From positions 5,146,001 through 5,210,000 of the forward strand of contig NZ_AP022584.1 in NCBI RefSeq assembly GCF_010731675.1: a stretch of 64,000 nucleotides of DNA, in the 5' to 3' direction. A model generated the notes under the pieces. It made no database searches, was not told where the DNA came from, and saw only the letters and a list, made by a program, of their open reading frames with translations. The position numbers and the translations under genes were made by a program. The DNA comes from Mycobacterium marseillense (lineage in GTDB: Bacteria; Actinomycetota; Actinomycetes; Mycobacteriales; Mycobacteriaceae). This document shows, one piece after another, positions 63,896 to 64,000 of the stretch. Position 1 is the stretch's first letter; every line of letters starts with the position of its first letter.

Positions 63896-64000
63896 CGTGG
63901 TCTGCTGACCTCAGCCGATACCGCGGCTGTGACGATTCGGCGCTGCCGGGATGCCGTGCCTGCAGAATGGGACCATGGCGGTCCGACACGAATGACGATG
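63896..64000. other. Window end, no gene start supported
   Basis: 105 nt after the SbcC-like gene. ATG 63975 opens only six codons before TGA. In M. tuberculosis a GMC-type oxidoreductase (Rv1279) follows; its start may be at or beyond 63998. Confidence 0.5.

Noticed and set aside
63975..64000. Start of a downstream gene at ATG 63975
   Set aside because: The frame stops after six codons; nothing more can be read before the window ends.

Overview
The window comes from a high-G+C Mycobacterium, most likely a slow grower but not the M. tuberculosis complex. From memory of the M. tuberculosis H37Rv gene order, it is collinear with about Rv1221 (sigE) to Rv1278 (SbcC-like protein). Mycobacterium-specific genes such as lpqY-sugABC, kgd, embR, cyp130, lprB/lprC and the Rv1264-type cyclase are all recognisable. 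Species assignment is inference. All comparisons with M. tuberculosis here are recalled, not computed.

Layout. 1-3135: envelope stress block, sigE (5' end cut off) - rseA - htrA - tatB. 3151-8374: minus-strand genes mrp, a transglycosylase-like secreted protein with a PPPPFA repeat, and a three-gene membrane/Mg-related cluster (DUF4190, MgtE-N/CBS, DUF1003). 8547-14023: a plus-strand run ending in the trehalose importer lpqY-sugA-sugB-sugC and an overlapping suppressor-of-fused (SUFU) domain gene. 14082-15340: an IS30-family element inserted inside a long inverted repeat. 15393-19814: corA, malate dehydrogenase, a short malic enzyme, lpqZ. 19824-25488: two paralogous short-chain dehydrogenases and kgd (alpha-ketoglutarate decarboxylase/dehydrogenase). 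25686-32800: membrane protein, DHA2 drug exporter, a large RecB-like nuclease/helicase, lipoprotein LprE. 32933-37615: DEAD-box helicase with acyltransferase, then TetR-cyp130. 37850-43439: redox and repair genes (TrxR-like flavoprotein, FAD-linked oxidase, UdgB, flavin monooxygenase, LLM oxidoreductase). 43448-47383: a 1311-aa membrane c-di-GMP protein. 47534-53180: HIT protein, amidase, deoxyinosine-type DNA glycosylase, pH-sensing-type adenylyl cyclase, a conserved unknown, embR. 53305-58274: an asymmetric ABC exporter pair and lipoproteins LprB/LprC. 58387-63895: SixA-like phosphatase, a lower-G+C insert with a small secreted protein, then an SbcD/SbcC-like pair.

Compared with the recalled M. 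tuberculosis order, several genes are absent: Rv1225c-Rv1228, Rv1241-Rv1243, the relBE pair next to kgd, tap (Rv1258c), Rv1261c, pknH (Rv1266c) and Rv1268c-Rv1271c. Extra genes are the SUFU gene, IS30, the malic enzyme, a second SDR, the TrxR-like flavoprotein, the LLM enzyme, the GGDEF/EAL protein, the deoxyinosine glycosylase and the secreted protein at 59183.

The most interesting points are: (1) the c-di-GMP protein, built from a duplicated membrane sensor with active-site and inhibitory-site motifs split between two GGDEF domains; (2) the IS30 insertion in a hairpin between convergent genes, together with related palindromes at other gene ends; (3) a nuclease/helicase with a Cas4/AddB-like cysteine set; (4) an ABC pair whose NBD degeneracies are complementary; (5) embR without its kinase neighbour; (6) a SUFU gene translationally coupled to trehalose uptake. 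No rRNA, tRNA or CRISPR was seen.
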